From Streptomyces sabulosicollis (GTDB lineage: Bacteria > Actinomycetota > Actinomycetes > Streptomycetales > Streptomycetaceae): a DNA stretch of 33,623 nt. This document shows positions 1 to 11,812 of the stretch, piece by piece (positions within the stretch are counted from its first letter, which is position 1; each line of letters begins with the position of its first letter). The stretch is taken from positions 1 to 33,623 of the forward strand of contig NZ_JAEEAP010000051.1 of assembly GCF_016103465.1 (NCBI RefSeq). The letters run 5' to 3'. The translations under genes and the position numbers were made by a program. Under the pieces are notes generated by a model. That model ran no database searches and was not told where the DNA came from. It worked only from the letters and a program-made list of their open reading frames with translations.

Positions 1-213
1 GCCCCCAGCCCCTCGGTGCTGGCCACGCTCACCCCGCGGGAGCGGGAGGTGCTGGCCTGTCTGGGGCAGGGGCTGTCGAACGCGCAGATCGCGAAGCGGC
101 TCACCATGGCGGAGGCGACGGTGAAGACGCATGTCAGCCGGTTGCTGAACAAGCTGGAGCTGCGCAGCCGGGTCCAGGCCGCGGTGCTGGCCCAGGAGCT
201 GGGCGTGCGCTGA
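1..213 (+). CDS. LuxR-family DNA-binding C-terminus (5' partial)
   Basis: Reading frame 1 is open from the first base to the TGA at 211-213, so only the last 70 codons of the gene are present. The visible part is a complete LuxR/NarL-type helix-turn-helix: LTPREREVL opens helix 1, the [10 protein letters not shown] stretch forms the scaffold, and [14 protein letters not shown] is the recognition helix. In this family the domain usually follows a receiver domain, which would make it a two-component response regulator, but that part lies outside the window. It converges with the DUF2550 gene, leaving a 26-bp gap that holds a short CGCTT/AAGCG hairpin (223-238). The family call is firm; the specific regulator cannot be named. 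Confidence 0.85.
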   Translation, partial: APSPSVLATLTPREREVLACLGQGLSNAQIAKRLTMAEATVKTHVSRLLNKLELRSRVQAAVLAQELGVR

Positions 214-239
214 CGGCCAGGCCGCTTACGGGGAAGCGC

Positions 240-689
240 TCAGGCCACGTTGACGCGCTGGCCGGGGGGCGCGGCCTCGAGCCAGGCCAGAAAGCCGGTG
301 AGGGCGTCGTCGCTCATGGCCAGTTCCAGCCGGGCGCCGCCGTGCCGGCAGGCGAGCACCACCGCGTCGGAGAGCAGCGCCAGCTCCTCCTCGCCCTTGG
401 GGGTGCGCCGCTCCAGCACCTCGATCGAGGCGCGCTCCAGGATGCGCCGGGGCCTCGGCGCGTAGGAGAAGACCCGGAACCACTCGACGCGGTCGCCGTT
501 GTAGCGGGCGACGCCGTACACCCAGCCCTTGCCGCTGGGCTCGGATTCGCTCGGCGGTGGATCCCAGCGCAGGGAACAGTCGAAGGTTCCGCCGGACCGC
601 TGGATCAGCCGCCGCCGGAGACCGAAGACGAAGAGTCCGACCACCACCAGCGCGACGACCACGCCGCCCACAAGCAGAGCGAGGACCAT
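240..689 (-). CDS. DUF2550 family membrane protein
   Basis: The protein has about 149 residues. One N-terminal membrane segment (VLALLVGGVVVALVVVGLFVFG) is followed by basic residues and a soluble domain containing the GTFDCSLRW motif typical of the DUF2550 proteins found beside atpC in Streptomyces. Two starts are possible: GTG at 695 or ATG at 689. The GAGGAGG ribosome site lies 9 nt before the ATG but only 3 nt before the GTG, so I prefer the ATG. The atp operon terminator at 736-786 separates it from atpC, so it probably has its own promoter. The topology suggests a membrane-anchored protein with a cytoplasmic domain. The function is unknown. Confidence 0.85.
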   Translation of the reverse strand: MVLALLVGGVVVALVVVGLFVFGLRRRLIQRSGGTFDCSLRWDPPPSESEPSGKGWVYGVARYNGDRVEWFRVFSYAPRPRRILERASIEVLERRTPKGEEELALLSDAVVLACRHGGARLELAMSDDALTGFLAWLEAAPPGQRVNVA

Positions 690-735
690 CTTCACCGACC
701 TCCTCGCGTCATCCGGAAAAACCGCACCTGCATCG

Positions 736-786
736 CCTCAGCCGCGGACCGCTGAAGGGGAGCTCCAGCGAGGTCCGCGGCTGAGG
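736..786 (-). terminator. Strong stem-loop ending the atp operon
   Basis: The arms at 736-750 and 772-786 are perfectly complementary over 15 bp (CCTCAGCCGCGGACC). The 21-nt loop can pair further through GCTG/CAGC. On the minus strand it follows the atpC stop by 23 nt, and a T5 run lies about 10 nt beyond it. On the plus strand TTTT follows directly, so it could work in both directions. Its position separates atpC from the DUF2550 gene. Confidence 0.8.
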
Positions 787-809
787 TTTTCCGACCGTAC
801 GTGACAGGC

Positions 810-1187
810 TCAGTGCGCTCCCGCCACCGCGCGCAGCCGGACGTCGGCGCGCCGTTCGGCGGCGGCGTCCGCCTCCGACTTGGCACGCTCCAGCGCCCGC
901 TCCGCGCGCTTCACATCGATCTCGTCGGACAGCTCCGCGACTTCGGCCAGCAGTGAGAGCTTGTCGTCCGAAAACGAGATGAACCCACCGTGCACCGCGG
1001 CCACGACCGTCCCGCCGTCGACCGAACGGATGGTCACCGGGCCGGACTCCAGCACACCGAGCAGCGGCTGGTGGCCGGGCATGACGCCGATGTCACCCGA
1101 TGTGGTGCGCGCGATGACCAAGGTGGCCGCACCGGACCAGACACTACGGTCCGCCGCGACCAGCTCGACGTGCAGCTCAGCAGCCAA
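810..1187 (-). CDS. atpC: ATP synthase epsilon subunit
   Basis: This is the central-stalk subunit of F1 that couples rotation and can inhibit ATP hydrolysis. The 125-residue protein opens with the beta-sandwich sequence MAAELHVELVAADRSVWSG and contains the family motif GDIGVMPGHQPLLGVL. A C-terminal helical hairpin rich in Glu, Arg and Ala follows. The start codon is TTG at 1187, supported by GAGGAG six nt upstream. It is the last gene of the operon and is set apart from atpD by 111 nt containing a stem-loop. The weak start codon and the hairpin fit low production of a subunit present once per complex; that link is inference. Confidence 0.95.
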   Translation of the reverse strand: MAAELHVELVAADRSVWSGAATLVIARTTSGDIGVMPGHQPLLGVLESGPVTIRSVDGGTVVAAVHGGFISFSDDKLSLLAEVAELSDEIDVKRAERALERAKSEADAAAERRADVRLRAVAGAH

Positions 1188-1253
1188 CGTGGCTCCTCGG
1201 GTCTCTCCCTGCCGGGTCGGGCAGGGCTTTCGTCAAAGAATAACGGGCGTACG

Positions 1254-1283
1254 GAGAGGGGTGGGACCGGGCCCACCCCTCTC
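1254..1283 (-). other. Intercistronic stem-loop between atpD and atpC
   Basis: Perfect 12-bp arms (GAGAGGGGTGGG at 1254-1265 and its complement at 1272-1283) enclose a 6-nt loop. There is no T-run after it on the minus strand, so it is more likely an mRNA processing or stability element, or a partial attenuator, than a full terminator. Confidence 0.65.
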
Positions 1284-1298
1284 GCGGAGCTACCGGGC

Positions 1299-3673
<2,375 letters not shown>

Positions 3674-3677
3674 GGGC

Positions 3678-5249
3678 TCAGTCCTCGCCCAGCAGCTTGC
3701 CGCCCGAGGTCTCGAACTGCCGCTTGAAGGAGTCCACGGCCTCGCCGAGCGCCTGGATCGTGTCGTCGGACATCTTGCCGCCCTCGACGATGCTGGTCAG
3801 CAGCGACTTGTGCTCACGGTGGAGGTAGTCGAGCAGCTCGCGCTCGAAGCGGCGGATGTCCTCCACGGGCACGTCGTCCATCTTGCCGGTGGTGCCGGCC
3901 CAGATGGAGACGATCTCGTCCTCGGTGGAGAACGGGGCGTACTGCCCCTGCTTCAGCAGCTCGACCATCCGGGCACCGCGCTCCAGCGACGCCTTCGAGG
4001 CCGCGTCCAGGTCCGAGCCGAAGGCGGCGAACGCCTCGAGCTCGCGGTACTGGGCGAGGTCCACCCGGAGGCGGCCGGAGACCTGGCGCATCGCCTTGTG
4101 CTGGGCGGAGCCACCGACGCGGGAGACCGAGATACCGACGTTCAGGGCCGGGCGCTGACCGGCGTTGAACAGGTCGGACTCCAGGAAGCACTGGCCGTCG
4201 GTGATGGAGATGACGTTGGTCGGGATGAACGCCGAGACGTCGTTGGCCTTGGTCTCGACGATCGGCAGACCGGTCATCGAACCGGAGCCCATGTCCTCGG
4301 AGAGCTTGGCGCAGCGCTCCAGCAGCCGGGAGTGCAGGTAGAAGACGTCACCCGGGTATGCCTCACGGCCCGGCGGGCGGCGCAGCAGCAGGGACACCGC
4401 GCGGTAGGCGTCGGCCTGCTTGGACAGGTCGTCGAAGACGATCAGGACGTGCTTGCCCTGGTACATCCAGTGCTGACCGATGGCCGAGCCGGTGTAGGGG
4501 GCCAGGTACTTGAAGCCCGCCGGGTCGGACGCCGGGGCGGCGACGATCGTCGTGTACTCCAGGGCGCCGGCCTCCTCCAGCGCGCCGCGCACGGACGCGA
4601 TGGTGGAGCCCTTCTGGCCGATGGCGACGTAGATGCAGCGGACCTGCTTCTTCGGGTCGCCGGAGCGCCAGTTGTCGCGCTGGTTGATGATCGTGTCGAC
4701 GCACAGCGCGGTCTTGCCGGTCTGCCGGTCGCCGATGATCAGCTGACGCTGGCCACGGCCGATCGGGGTCATCGCGTCGACGGCCTTGTAGCCGGTCTCC
4801 ATCGGCTCGTGCACCGACTTGCGCTGCATGACCGTGGGGGCCTGCAGCTCGAGGGCGCGGCGGCCTTCGGTCTCGATCTCGCCGAGGCCGTCGATCGGGG
4901 CACCCAGCGGGTCGACCACGCGGCCGAGGTAGCCCTCGCCGACGGCGACCGAGAGGACCTCGCCGGTGCGGTGCACCTGCTGGCCCTCCTCGATGCCGCT
5001 GAACTCACCGAGGACGACCGCACCGATCTCGCGCTCCTCGAGGTTGAGGGCGAGGCCGAGGGTGCCGTCCTCGAACTTCAGCAGTTCGTTCGCCATGGTC
5101 GAGGGAAGACCCTCGACCTTCGCGATGCCGTCGCCGGCAACGCTGACCGTCCCGACCTCCTCGCGCGAGGCCGCGTCCGGCTTGTACGCCTGGACAAAGT
5201 TCTCCAGTGCGTCCCGGATCTCCTCCGGCCGGATCGTGAGCTCCGCCAT
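3678..5249 (-). CDS. atpA: ATP synthase alpha subunit
   Basis: This is the non-catalytic nucleotide-binding subunit of F1. I place the start at the ATG at 5249 (523 aa, [10 protein letters not shown]), because the family begins there and AAGGAG lies 14 nt upstream. A longer in-frame reading to 5300 adds 17 residues with no family resemblance. The Walker A GDRQTGKT is at about 173-180, and the alpha-specific sequence [19 protein letters not shown] is present. The N-terminal helix that contacts the delta subunit is intact. The gene sits between atpH and atpG in the standard order. Confidence 0.97.
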   Translation of the reverse strand: MAELTIRPEEIRDALENFVQAYKPDAASREEVGTVSVAGDGIAKVEGLPSTMANELLKFEDGTLGLALNLEEREIGAVVLGEFSGIEEGQQVHRTGEVLSVAVGEGYLGRVVDPLGAPIDGLGEIETEGRRALELQAPTVMQRKSVHEPMETGYKAVDAMTPIGRGQRQLIIGDRQTGKTALCVDTIINQRDNWRSGDPKKQVRCIYVAIGQKGSTIASVRGALEEAGALEYTTIVAAPASDPAGFKYLAPYTGSAIGQHWMYQGKHVLIVFDDLSKQADAYRAVSLLLRRPPGREAYPGDVFYLHSRLLERCAKLSEDMGSGSMTGLPIVETKANDVSAFIPTNVISITDGQCFLESDLFNAGQRPALNVGISVSRVGGSAQHKAMRQVSGRLRVDLAQYRELEAFAAFGSDLDAASKASLERGARMVELLKQGQYAPFSTEDEIVSIWAGTTGKMDDVPVEDIRRFERELLDYLHREHKSLLTSIVEGGKMSDDTIQALGEAVDSFKRQFETSGGKLLGED

Positions 5250-5338
5250 CTGGGTTCCCTGCTCTCCTTGTTGGGCCCGAAGTATGTGACTACGGCCCAA
5301 CTCGGGCCGCTTACATGCTTGTTGAGTTGGTGGCTGTG

Positions 5339-6154
5339 TCAGCCGGCCATCCGCCGGGTCGCCTCTTCGAGGCGGTCCGCGATGGTCCCGTTGATGACCT
5401 CGTCGCCGATGCGCACCGAGATCCCGCCGAGGACCTCGGGGTCCACGTCCAGGTTCAGGTGCATCTTCCGTCCGTACAGCTTCCCCAGTGCGTCACCGAG
5501 CCGCTGCTTCTGCCGGTCGCTGAGCGGCACCGCGGAGGTGACGACCGCGACCGTACGGTCCCGGCGCGCCGCCGCCAGCTTGGACAGCTCATCGAGACCC
5601 GCCTCCAGGCTACGACCCCGCGGGTGGGTCACCAGGCGGATCACCAGCCGCTCGGTCATCCGGTCGGCCCGGCCGCCGAGCAGCTCGCGGACCAGCCCGG
5701 ACTTGGCCGAGACGCTCGCACGCCGGTCGGTGAGCGCGCCCCGCAGCTCGGACGAGGAGGAGACGATCCGGCCGAACCGGAACAGCTCGTCCTCGACGTC
5801 GTCGAGGGTGCCGGCCCGCTCGGCCGCCACCAGGTCGGCGGCGGCGGCCAGCTCCTCGATCGAGTCCACCAGGTCGCGCGAGCGCGACCAGCGGGAACGG
5901 ACCAGGCCGGAGATCAGGTCGAGGGTCTCGCCGCCGACCTGCCCGCCCAGCACCCGCGCGGCCAGCTCGGCCTTGGCCTCGCCGGGCTGCGCCGGGTCGG
6001 TGAGGACCCGGCGCAGCGAGACCTCGCGGTCGAGCAGCGCGGTGACGGCGGCCAGCTCATCGGCGAGCTTGGTCGCGTCGACGGCGGTGTTGTCCGTCAA
6101 CGCGTCGAAGCGCTCACGCGCGGCTGCCAGTGCCTCCCGGCTCGCTCCGTTCAT
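5339..6154 (-). CDS. atpH: ATP synthase delta subunit
   Basis: This is the peripheral-stalk subunit that fixes F1 to the b subunit. At 271 residues it is about 90 longer than E. coli AtpH, as is usual in Actinobacteria. The C-terminal part carries the OSCP/delta signature ([36 protein letters not shown]). The N-terminal two thirds are helical. Its ATG overlaps the atpF stop by 4 nt (ATGA), so translation of the two is coupled, which fits partners in the same stalk. Confidence 0.96.
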   Translation of the reverse strand: MNGASREALAAARERFDALTDNTAVDATKLADELAAVTALLDREVSLRRVLTDPAQPGEAKAELAARVLGGQVGGETLDLISGLVRSRWSRSRDLVDSIEELAAAADLVAAERAGTLDDVEDELFRFGRIVSSSSELRGALTDRRASVSAKSGLVRELLGGRADRMTERLVIRLVTHPRGRSLEAGLDELSKLAAARRDRTVAVVTSAVPLSDRQKQRLGDALGKLYGRKMHLNLDVDPEVLGGISVRIGDEVINGTIADRLEEATRRMAG

Positions 6155-6717
6155 CGGCCGGCCTCGGCCTTCGAGCCGTCGGCCGCCTTCTCCTCGAGCT
6201 CGTCGAGGAACCGGTCGATGGTGCGGCTCTGCCGGGCCACGTCCTCGAGCGACTCACCGACGATCCGGCCGGCCAGGTCGGTGGCGAGCCTGCCCACGTC
6301 CTGGCGCAGGGTCTGAGCGGCCTGCTTGCGGTCGGCCTCGATCTGCGCGTGGCCGGCCGCGATGATCTCCTCACGCTGCCGCTGGCCCTCCGCGCGCATC
6401 TCGGCGATGAGCGCGGCGCCCTGCTCCTGCGCCTCCTGGCGCAGTCGCGCGGCCTCGTGACGGGCGTCGGCGAGCTGGGCTCGGTAGTCCTCGAGGACCT
6501 GCTGGGCTTCGGCCTGAGTGGCCTCGGCCTTCTCCATGCCGCCCTCGATCGCCTCGCGGCGCTCGTCCAGAACCCGGTTGATGTTCGGGAGGAGCTTCTT
6601 GGCGAGGAAGAAGAAGACGATGGCAAAGGCGATCAGGCCGATGACCAGCTCCGGGACCGGCGGGAGGAGGGGATTCTGCTCCTCCGCCTCCTGCGCCAGG
6701 TGTACCAGGGCGTTCAC
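6151..6717 (-). CDS. atpF: ATP synthase b subunit
   Basis: This is the peripheral-stalk subunit: a single membrane helix (ELVIGLIAFAIVFFFLAKKLLP) followed by a long charged coiled coil that reaches up to F1. I choose the GTG at 6717 (188 aa, beginning VNALVHLAQEAEE), because GAAAGG sits 7 nt upstream. The reading frame extends to 6744 but has no ribosome site there. A-x-x-x-A-type heptads such as MEKAEATQAEAQQVLEDY support dimerisation. It overlaps atpH by 4 nt and follows atpE after a 41-nt gap. Confidence 0.93.
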   Translation of the reverse strand: MNALVHLAQEAEEQNPLLPPVPELVIGLIAFAIVFFFLAKKLLPNINRVLDERREAIEGGMEKAEATQAEAQQVLEDYRAQLADARHEAARLRQEAQEQGAALIAEMRAEGQRQREEIIAAGHAQIEADRKQAAQTLRQDVGRLATDLAGRIVGESLEDVARQSRTIDRFLDELEEKAADGSKAEAGR

Positions 6718-6758
6718 ATCATTGCCTTTCGTCGAAAGGGGCAATCAGTAAGCGGAGA

Positions 6759-7882
<1,124 letters not shown>

Positions 7883-8146
7883 CGCGAGCTCCTTCAGCGT
7901 GGCGCATGGGTACGGCAACCTCGTTGTGTCGGCGCGGCGCACGGCCACGGAGCGGCACTGGACTGGTCATACGGATGTTGAAGCGAATGGTCGGCGCGTG
8001 GCCGAATGGTGTGTCGGGCATCAGCTGCATGGGCCGCCGATTCCGTCCCGTGGATTCCGGGGGTTCAGCTACCTGCGCCCGCTGTGCCTCAGATGGCACC
8101 GGACGATAGCAGGTGAGCGCACATGCTCTTATCCCGGCCCTACTTC

Positions 8147-8602
8147 TCACGACGGGGACCCGGCGGGAGCGGACTTCTTCGCCCCCTCGGGCTTGCGTTC
8201 GTCCTCGGCTTCCGGCTCCACGTACAGGATCTTGGCTTTCATGTGCGCGCGGGTCTGAGCGCCGATCCACACCAGGGTCGCGGCCAGCAGCGCGAAGGCG
8301 AACGCCTTGGTGCTGAACAGCGTGGTGTCCTTGAACACCGCGAGCACAACCGCCACCAGCAGGAACTGGGTCATGTAAAGCACCAGGCCCATGGCCTGGA
8401 AGAGGTGCGGGAGGTACTTCGCGGTGCGCTGCAGCACGATCAGGCCCATCGCCATGACTCCGCCGGCGACAACCGCTCCGAAACCCGCGCCGATCGCGCC
8501 CTTGCCTCCGGCGAGCACAGAACCGACGGCGACGGCGACCACCGCGGTAACAGCGGTGGGCACGGCGCAACTCAGGAGCGTTCTGGCGTCGTTGGACTGC
8601 AT
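8147..8602 (-). CDS. atpI: AtpI-like membrane protein heading the ATP synthase operon
   Basis: The protein has 151 residues from the ATG at 8602 (MQSNDARTLL), with GGAG 9 nt upstream. Four hydrophobic segments can be seen, roughly at residues 10-30, 33-55, 70-90 and 95-115, and a charged Glu/Lys-rich tail faces the cytoplasm. The position immediately before atpB and the four-helix pattern match AtpI, a small protein reported to help c-ring assembly or Mg2+ supply in other bacteria. The sequence itself is weakly conserved, so the name relies on position and topology. Confidence 0.8.
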   Translation of the reverse strand: MQSNDARTLLSCAVPTAVTAVVAVAVGSVLAGGKGAIGAGFGAVVAGGVMAMGLIVLQRTAKYLPHLFQAMGLVLYMTQFLLVAVVLAVFKDTTLFSTKAFAFALLAATLVWIGAQTRAHMKAKILYVEPEAEDERKPEGAKKSAPAGSPS

Positions 8603-8728
8603 GAAGGGTTTCTCCGGCAAGTGTCGGAAGCAACGATTCGTCGTGGACGAGCGTATCCCCGGGAACAGAGGAGACCTCACGAGGAAGAGCCGTCGCCCTA
8701 CGGCCCCTCGGGTCTAAGCACCGGGTTT

Positions 8729-8744
8729 AGTGAACGGTATCACA
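8729..8744 (-). promoter_or_regulatory. Candidate Rex box (or Crp-like site) upstream of atpI
   Basis: The plus strand reads AGTGAACGGTATCACA. It matches the Streptomyces Rex operator TGTGAAC-N3-TTCACA at 11 of 13 defined positions. The other strand reads TGTGATACCGTTCACT, which also fits a Crp-type TGTGA-N6-TCACA. It lies 127 nt upstream of the atpI start, in AT-richer DNA that should contain the promoter. Rex control of respiratory and ATP synthase genes is known in Streptomyces. Occupancy here is inferred. Confidence 0.6.
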
Positions 8745-8774
8745 AACTATTTGATGAGGTCTTTACCCGCCAGG

Positions 8775-8790
8775 TGTGCTGCACGTCACA
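8775..8790 (-). promoter_or_regulatory. Second TGTGA-N6-TCACA-like box upstream of the atp operon
   Basis: The plus strand reads TGTGCTGCACGTCACA, 9 of 10 positions of a Crp-type palindrome and 9 of 13 of the Rex box. Its centre lies 46 bp from the first box. It is a weaker candidate, but the pairing with the first site in a 280-bp intergenic region makes chance less likely. Confidence 0.4.
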
Positions 8791-8882
8791 CGGGAGAGTT
8801 ATGAGGTGTGTACCGTGCTGACGCCATCCTGTGATCTCCGCCGGACTCGCCGGACCCCGCGGCACGGCGATGACTGGGGAGA

Positions 8883-10301
8883 TTACTGGGGTGTTCCGAT
8901 GCGCCGGCGGTGGGTGAACCGGGACCGGTCGCCGATCGCGGTGGCGCCGTTCACACCGTTCGCCCCGTTACTCGTGCCACCGTTCATCCCGTTACTCGCG
9001 CCACCGTTCATCCCCGAACCCACCGGCTCGGGCCCGACCGACCCCGGCTCCGGGGCGGCGGACCCCGCACCGGCCACGGCCGCCACGGGCTCCGCGGGCA
9101 CCTCGGCGCCCCGCTCCGCCCTGGCGATCCGGTTGGCGCGGCGGTAGCGCGGCGGAACGAATGCCTCCGCCCAGTGCGGAACGCGCGGGGTGAACCGCGG
9201 CAGCAGCAACAGCACCAGCCCGACCCCGCTCAGCGCCACGATCGCGAGCACGAACCACACACCGGCCGAGTTCACCGAGTACGCCACGGCGCCGAAGGCG
9301 ATCAGCGCCGACCAGAAGTACATGATCAGGACGGCCCGGCTGTGCGAGTGGCCGATCTCCAGCAGCCGGTGGTGCAGATGGCCGCGGTCGGCGGCGAACG
9401 GCGACTGGCCCCGCCAGGTGCGCCGGACGATGGCCAGCACCAGGTCGGCGAAGGGCACCGCGATGACGGTCAGCGGCAGCAGCAGCGGGATGTAGACCGG
9501 GACGGTGGCGTGCACCGCGGCCTGCTCGGACCCCTCGAACAGCTTCATCGCGTCCGGGTCCACCTGGCCGGTGATGGAGATGGCGCCCGCCGCCAGCACC
9601 AGCCCGATGAGCATCGAGCCCGAGTCGCCCATGAAGATCCGCGCGGGGTGGGCGTTGTGCGGCAGGAAGCCCAGGCACATCCCCATCAGGACGGCGGCGA
9701 ACAGGGTCGCGGGCGCGGCCGCCTCCAGGCCGTAGCCGTACCAGATGCGGTACGCGTACATGAAGAACGCGGCGGCGGCGATGCACACCATCCCCGACGC
9801 CAACCCATCGAGCCCGTCGACGAAGTTGACCGCGTTGATGGTGATGACGACCAGCGCGACGGTGAGCAGCGTGCCCTGCCAGGGCGTCAGCGAGACCGGC
9901 CCCACACCGGGCACCGGGAGCCACAGGATGGTCAGGCCCTGGAGCACCATCACACCGGCGGCGATCATCTGGCCGCCCAGCTTGATCAGCGCGTCCACGC
10001 CCCACTTGTCGTCCAGCACCCCGAGCAGCCAGATCAGCCCGGCGCCGGACAGCAGCGCCCGTGGCTCGTTGGAGAGCTCGAAGACGTCCTTGAGGTTGGT
10101 CAGGTGGGCGGCGACCAGCAGCCCCGCGCACAACCCGCCGAACATGGCGATGCCACCGAGCCGCGGCGTGGGCTCACGGTGCACATCACGGGCACGGATC
10201 TCGGGCATCGCACCGGCCGCGATGGCGAATTTCCGCACCGGCCCGGTCAGCAGATAGGTGACCGCGGCCGTGATGCACAGAGTCAGCAGGTATTCACGCA
10301 C
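8883..10301 (-). CDS. Polyprenyl-phosphate GlcNAc-1-phosphate transferase (WecA/TagO/MraY family)
   Basis: This integral membrane enzyme transfers a sugar-1-phosphate from a UDP-sugar to a polyprenyl phosphate carrier, the first step of wall polymer or arabinogalactan-type glycan synthesis. The 472-residue protein has about 11 membrane segments. Conserved cytoplasmic loops are visible: PTPRLGGIAMF, LGVLDDKWGVD, NFVDGLDGLASG, FMGDSGSM and the HLHHRLLEIG loop that marks the WecA/TagO branch rather than MraY. From about residue 385 the C-terminus is a low-complexity cytoplasmic tail, including a repeated MNGG(A/T)SNG unit. The start is GTG at 10301, with only a weak ribosome site. It is followed by the atp promoter region. 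Confidence 0.88.
   Translation of the reverse strand: MREYLLTLCITAAVTYLLTGPVRKFAIAAGAMPEIRARDVHREPTPRLGGIAMFGGLCAGLLVAAHLTNLKDVFELSNEPRALLSGAGLIWLLGVLDDKWGVDALIKLGGQMIAAGVMVLQGLTILWLPVPGVGPVSLTPWQGTLLTVALVVITINAVNFVDGLDGLASGMVCIAAAAFFMYAYRIWYGYGLEAAAPATLFAAVLMGMCLGFLPHNAHPARIFMGDSGSMLIGLVLAAGAISITGQVDPDAMKLFEGSEQAAVHATVPVYIPLLLPLTVIAVPFADLVLAIVRRTWRGQSPFAADRGHLHHRLLEIGHSHSRAVLIMYFWSALIAFGAVAYSVNSAGVWFVLAIVALSGVGLVLLLLPRFTPRVPHWAEAFVPPRYRRANRIARAERGAEVPAEPVAAVAGAGSAAPEPGSVGPEPVGSGMNGGASNGMNGGTSNGANGVNGATAIGDRSRFTHRRRIGTPQ
8967..9014. repeat. Two 24-bp direct repeats in the C-terminal tail of the wecA-like gene
   Basis: 8967-8990 and 8991-9014 differ at one base. They encode the in-frame repeats MNGGTSNG and MNGGASNG in the Asn/Gly-rich cytoplasmic tail. 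The period is a multiple of three, so length change by slippage keeps the frame. Confidence 0.8.
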
Positions 10302-10376
10302 AGGCTGCCCCAGAGGTATCGCTGGCCATCACAGCCCCACACCCTATGCGTGTCCGACGCCTCGCGGTGAACGTAC

Positions 10377-11666
10377 TTACAGACGTCCTACACCTTCGGA
10401 TGGTTGCATGATTCGGCCCTCGTCCGGATAGGGCGGAAATCTCCCGGCCAGATCCGCCACCTTTTCCCGTACCACGCCCTCGTCCCGCAACGCGGTTCCC
10501 ATGAGATGGGCTATCCGCTCCATTTCCGGGGCGCCCATTCCCTGGGTGGTCACCGCGGCGGTGCCAAGACGCAGCCCCTTGACGCATCCCCGGGGCTCGG
10601 TGGCGGACGCCAGCGCGCAGGTGTCCAGGACGATCCCGGCGGCCGCGCAGCGGCCCTTCGCGGTGCGTCCGTCCAGGCCCAGCGGGGCCGGATCGGCGGT
10701 GATCATATGGGTGTCGGTGCCGCCCGTGGTGACCGCGAGACCCTCCGCGACCAGGGCGTCCGCCAGCACCCGGGCGTTGGCCACCACCCGCCGCGCATAG
10801 GCGGTGAAGGCGGGCGCCGCGGCCTCGCCGAACGCCACCGCCTTGGCCGCGACGGTGTGCATCTGGGCCCCGCCCTGGGTGAACGGGAACACCGCCCGGT
10901 CCACCCGCTCGGCGAGTTCCGCACCGCACAGCAGCATCCCGCCGCGCGGCCCGCGCAGCACCTTGTGTGTCGTTGCGCACACCACGTCCGCGTACGGCAC
11001 CGGGGACGGCGCGGCCTTCCCCGCCACCAGGCCGATCGCATGCCCGGCGTCGGCGATGAGATACGCGCCCACCTCGTCGGCGACGGCGCGGAACGCGGCG
11101 TAGTCCAGATGGCGCGGATAGGAGATGGAGCCGCAGACGATCGCCTTCGGGCGGTGGGCACGGGCGAGCCCGCGCAGCTGCTCGTAGTCGATGAGCCCGG
11201 TCGCCGGATCGACGCCGTAGCCGATGAAGTCGAACCAGCGGCCGGAGAAATTGGCGGGCGAGCCGTGGGTGAGGTGGCCGCCGTGCGGCAGCGCCATCGC
11301 CAGCACCGTGTCCCCGGGCCGCAGCAGCGCGGCGTAGGCGGCCAGCACCGCGGAGGATCCCGAATGCGGCTGCACATTGGCGTGCTCGGCGCCGAACAGC
11401 GCCCTGGCCCGGTCCTGGGCCACCCGCTCGGCGATGTCCACGATCTCGCAGCCGCCGTGGTGGCGGGCGCCGGGATATCCCTCGGCGTACTTGTTGGCCA
11501 GCGGCGAGGCCAGGGCCGCCCGCACGGCGGGCGAGGCGTAGTTCTCGGCCGCGATCAGCTGCAGTCCGCCGGAGACGCGGTCGATCTCGCTCAGGATGAT
11601 TCCCGCCAGCTCCGGGTCCTGGCGGGCGAGGCTGACGAAATCGGGGCCCCAGGGGGTGACGGCCAT
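10377..11666 (-). CDS. Serine hydroxymethyltransferase-like PLP enzyme, variant active site
   Basis: This is a fold-type I PLP enzyme of 429 residues from the ATG at 11666 (MAVTPWGPDF). SHMT normally converts serine and tetrahydrofolate to glycine and methylene-tetrahydrofolate. The PLP lysine is Lys235 in ATTHKVLRGPRGG. Asp206 and His209 of the cofactor site, the catalytic Glu62 in KYAEGYPG and the HGGHLTHGSP loop are present. Three positions differ from the classic enzyme: LIASENY reads LIAAENY (Ala40 for the substrate-binding Ser), and RYYGGCE reads RHHGGCE (His69 and His70 for two Tyr). Streptomyces usually has another, canonical glyA elsewhere. SHMT activity is therefore plausible but not assured. 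Confidence 0.85.
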   Translation of the reverse strand: MAVTPWGPDFVSLARQDPELAGIILSEIDRVSGGLQLIAAENYASPAVRAALASPLANKYAEGYPGARHHGGCEIVDIAERVAQDRARALFGAEHANVQPHSGSSAVLAAYAALLRPGDTVLAMALPHGGHLTHGSPANFSGRWFDFIGYGVDPATGLIDYEQLRGLARAHRPKAIVCGSISYPRHLDYAAFRAVADEVGAYLIADAGHAIGLVAGKAAPSPVPYADVVCATTHKVLRGPRGGMLLCGAELAERVDRAVFPFTQGGAQMHTVAAKAVAFGEAAAPAFTAYARRVVANARVLADALVAEGLAVTTGGTDTHMITADPAPLGLDGRTAKGRCAAAGIVLDTCALASATEPRGCVKGLRLGTAAVTTQGMGAPEMERIAHLMGTALRDEGVVREKVADLAGRFPPYPDEGRIMQPSEGVGRL

Positions 11667-11781
11667 GGCGTGCTCACAGCCTTCGGAGGGGACGGCGGGT
11701 CGCTTGGAGTGGTCACCCCCAATGTAGGCCCCGCGACGCCGCACGGCGCGCCGTGCAGCCCGGGAAGGCCCCTTCGGGCGC

Positions 11782-11798
11782 GCCCCGGGGCCCGGGGC
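11782..11798 (-). terminator. GC-rich hairpin downstream of the phosphatase-like gene
   Basis: GCCCCGGG (11782-11789) and CCCGGGGC (11791-11798) are complementary around a single base, and further pairing is possible in the flanking GC runs. It lies 15 nt after the stop of the phosphatase-like gene on the minus strand and before glyA, but there is no T-run. Function as a terminator is only a suggestion. Confidence 0.35.
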
Positions 11799-11812
11799 CT
11801 TGCCCGGGGGCT

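Noticed and set aside
8603-8728. Riboswitch or long structured leader before atpI
   Set aside because: No recognisable conserved motif or strong nested stems were seen in the roughly 126-nt leader.
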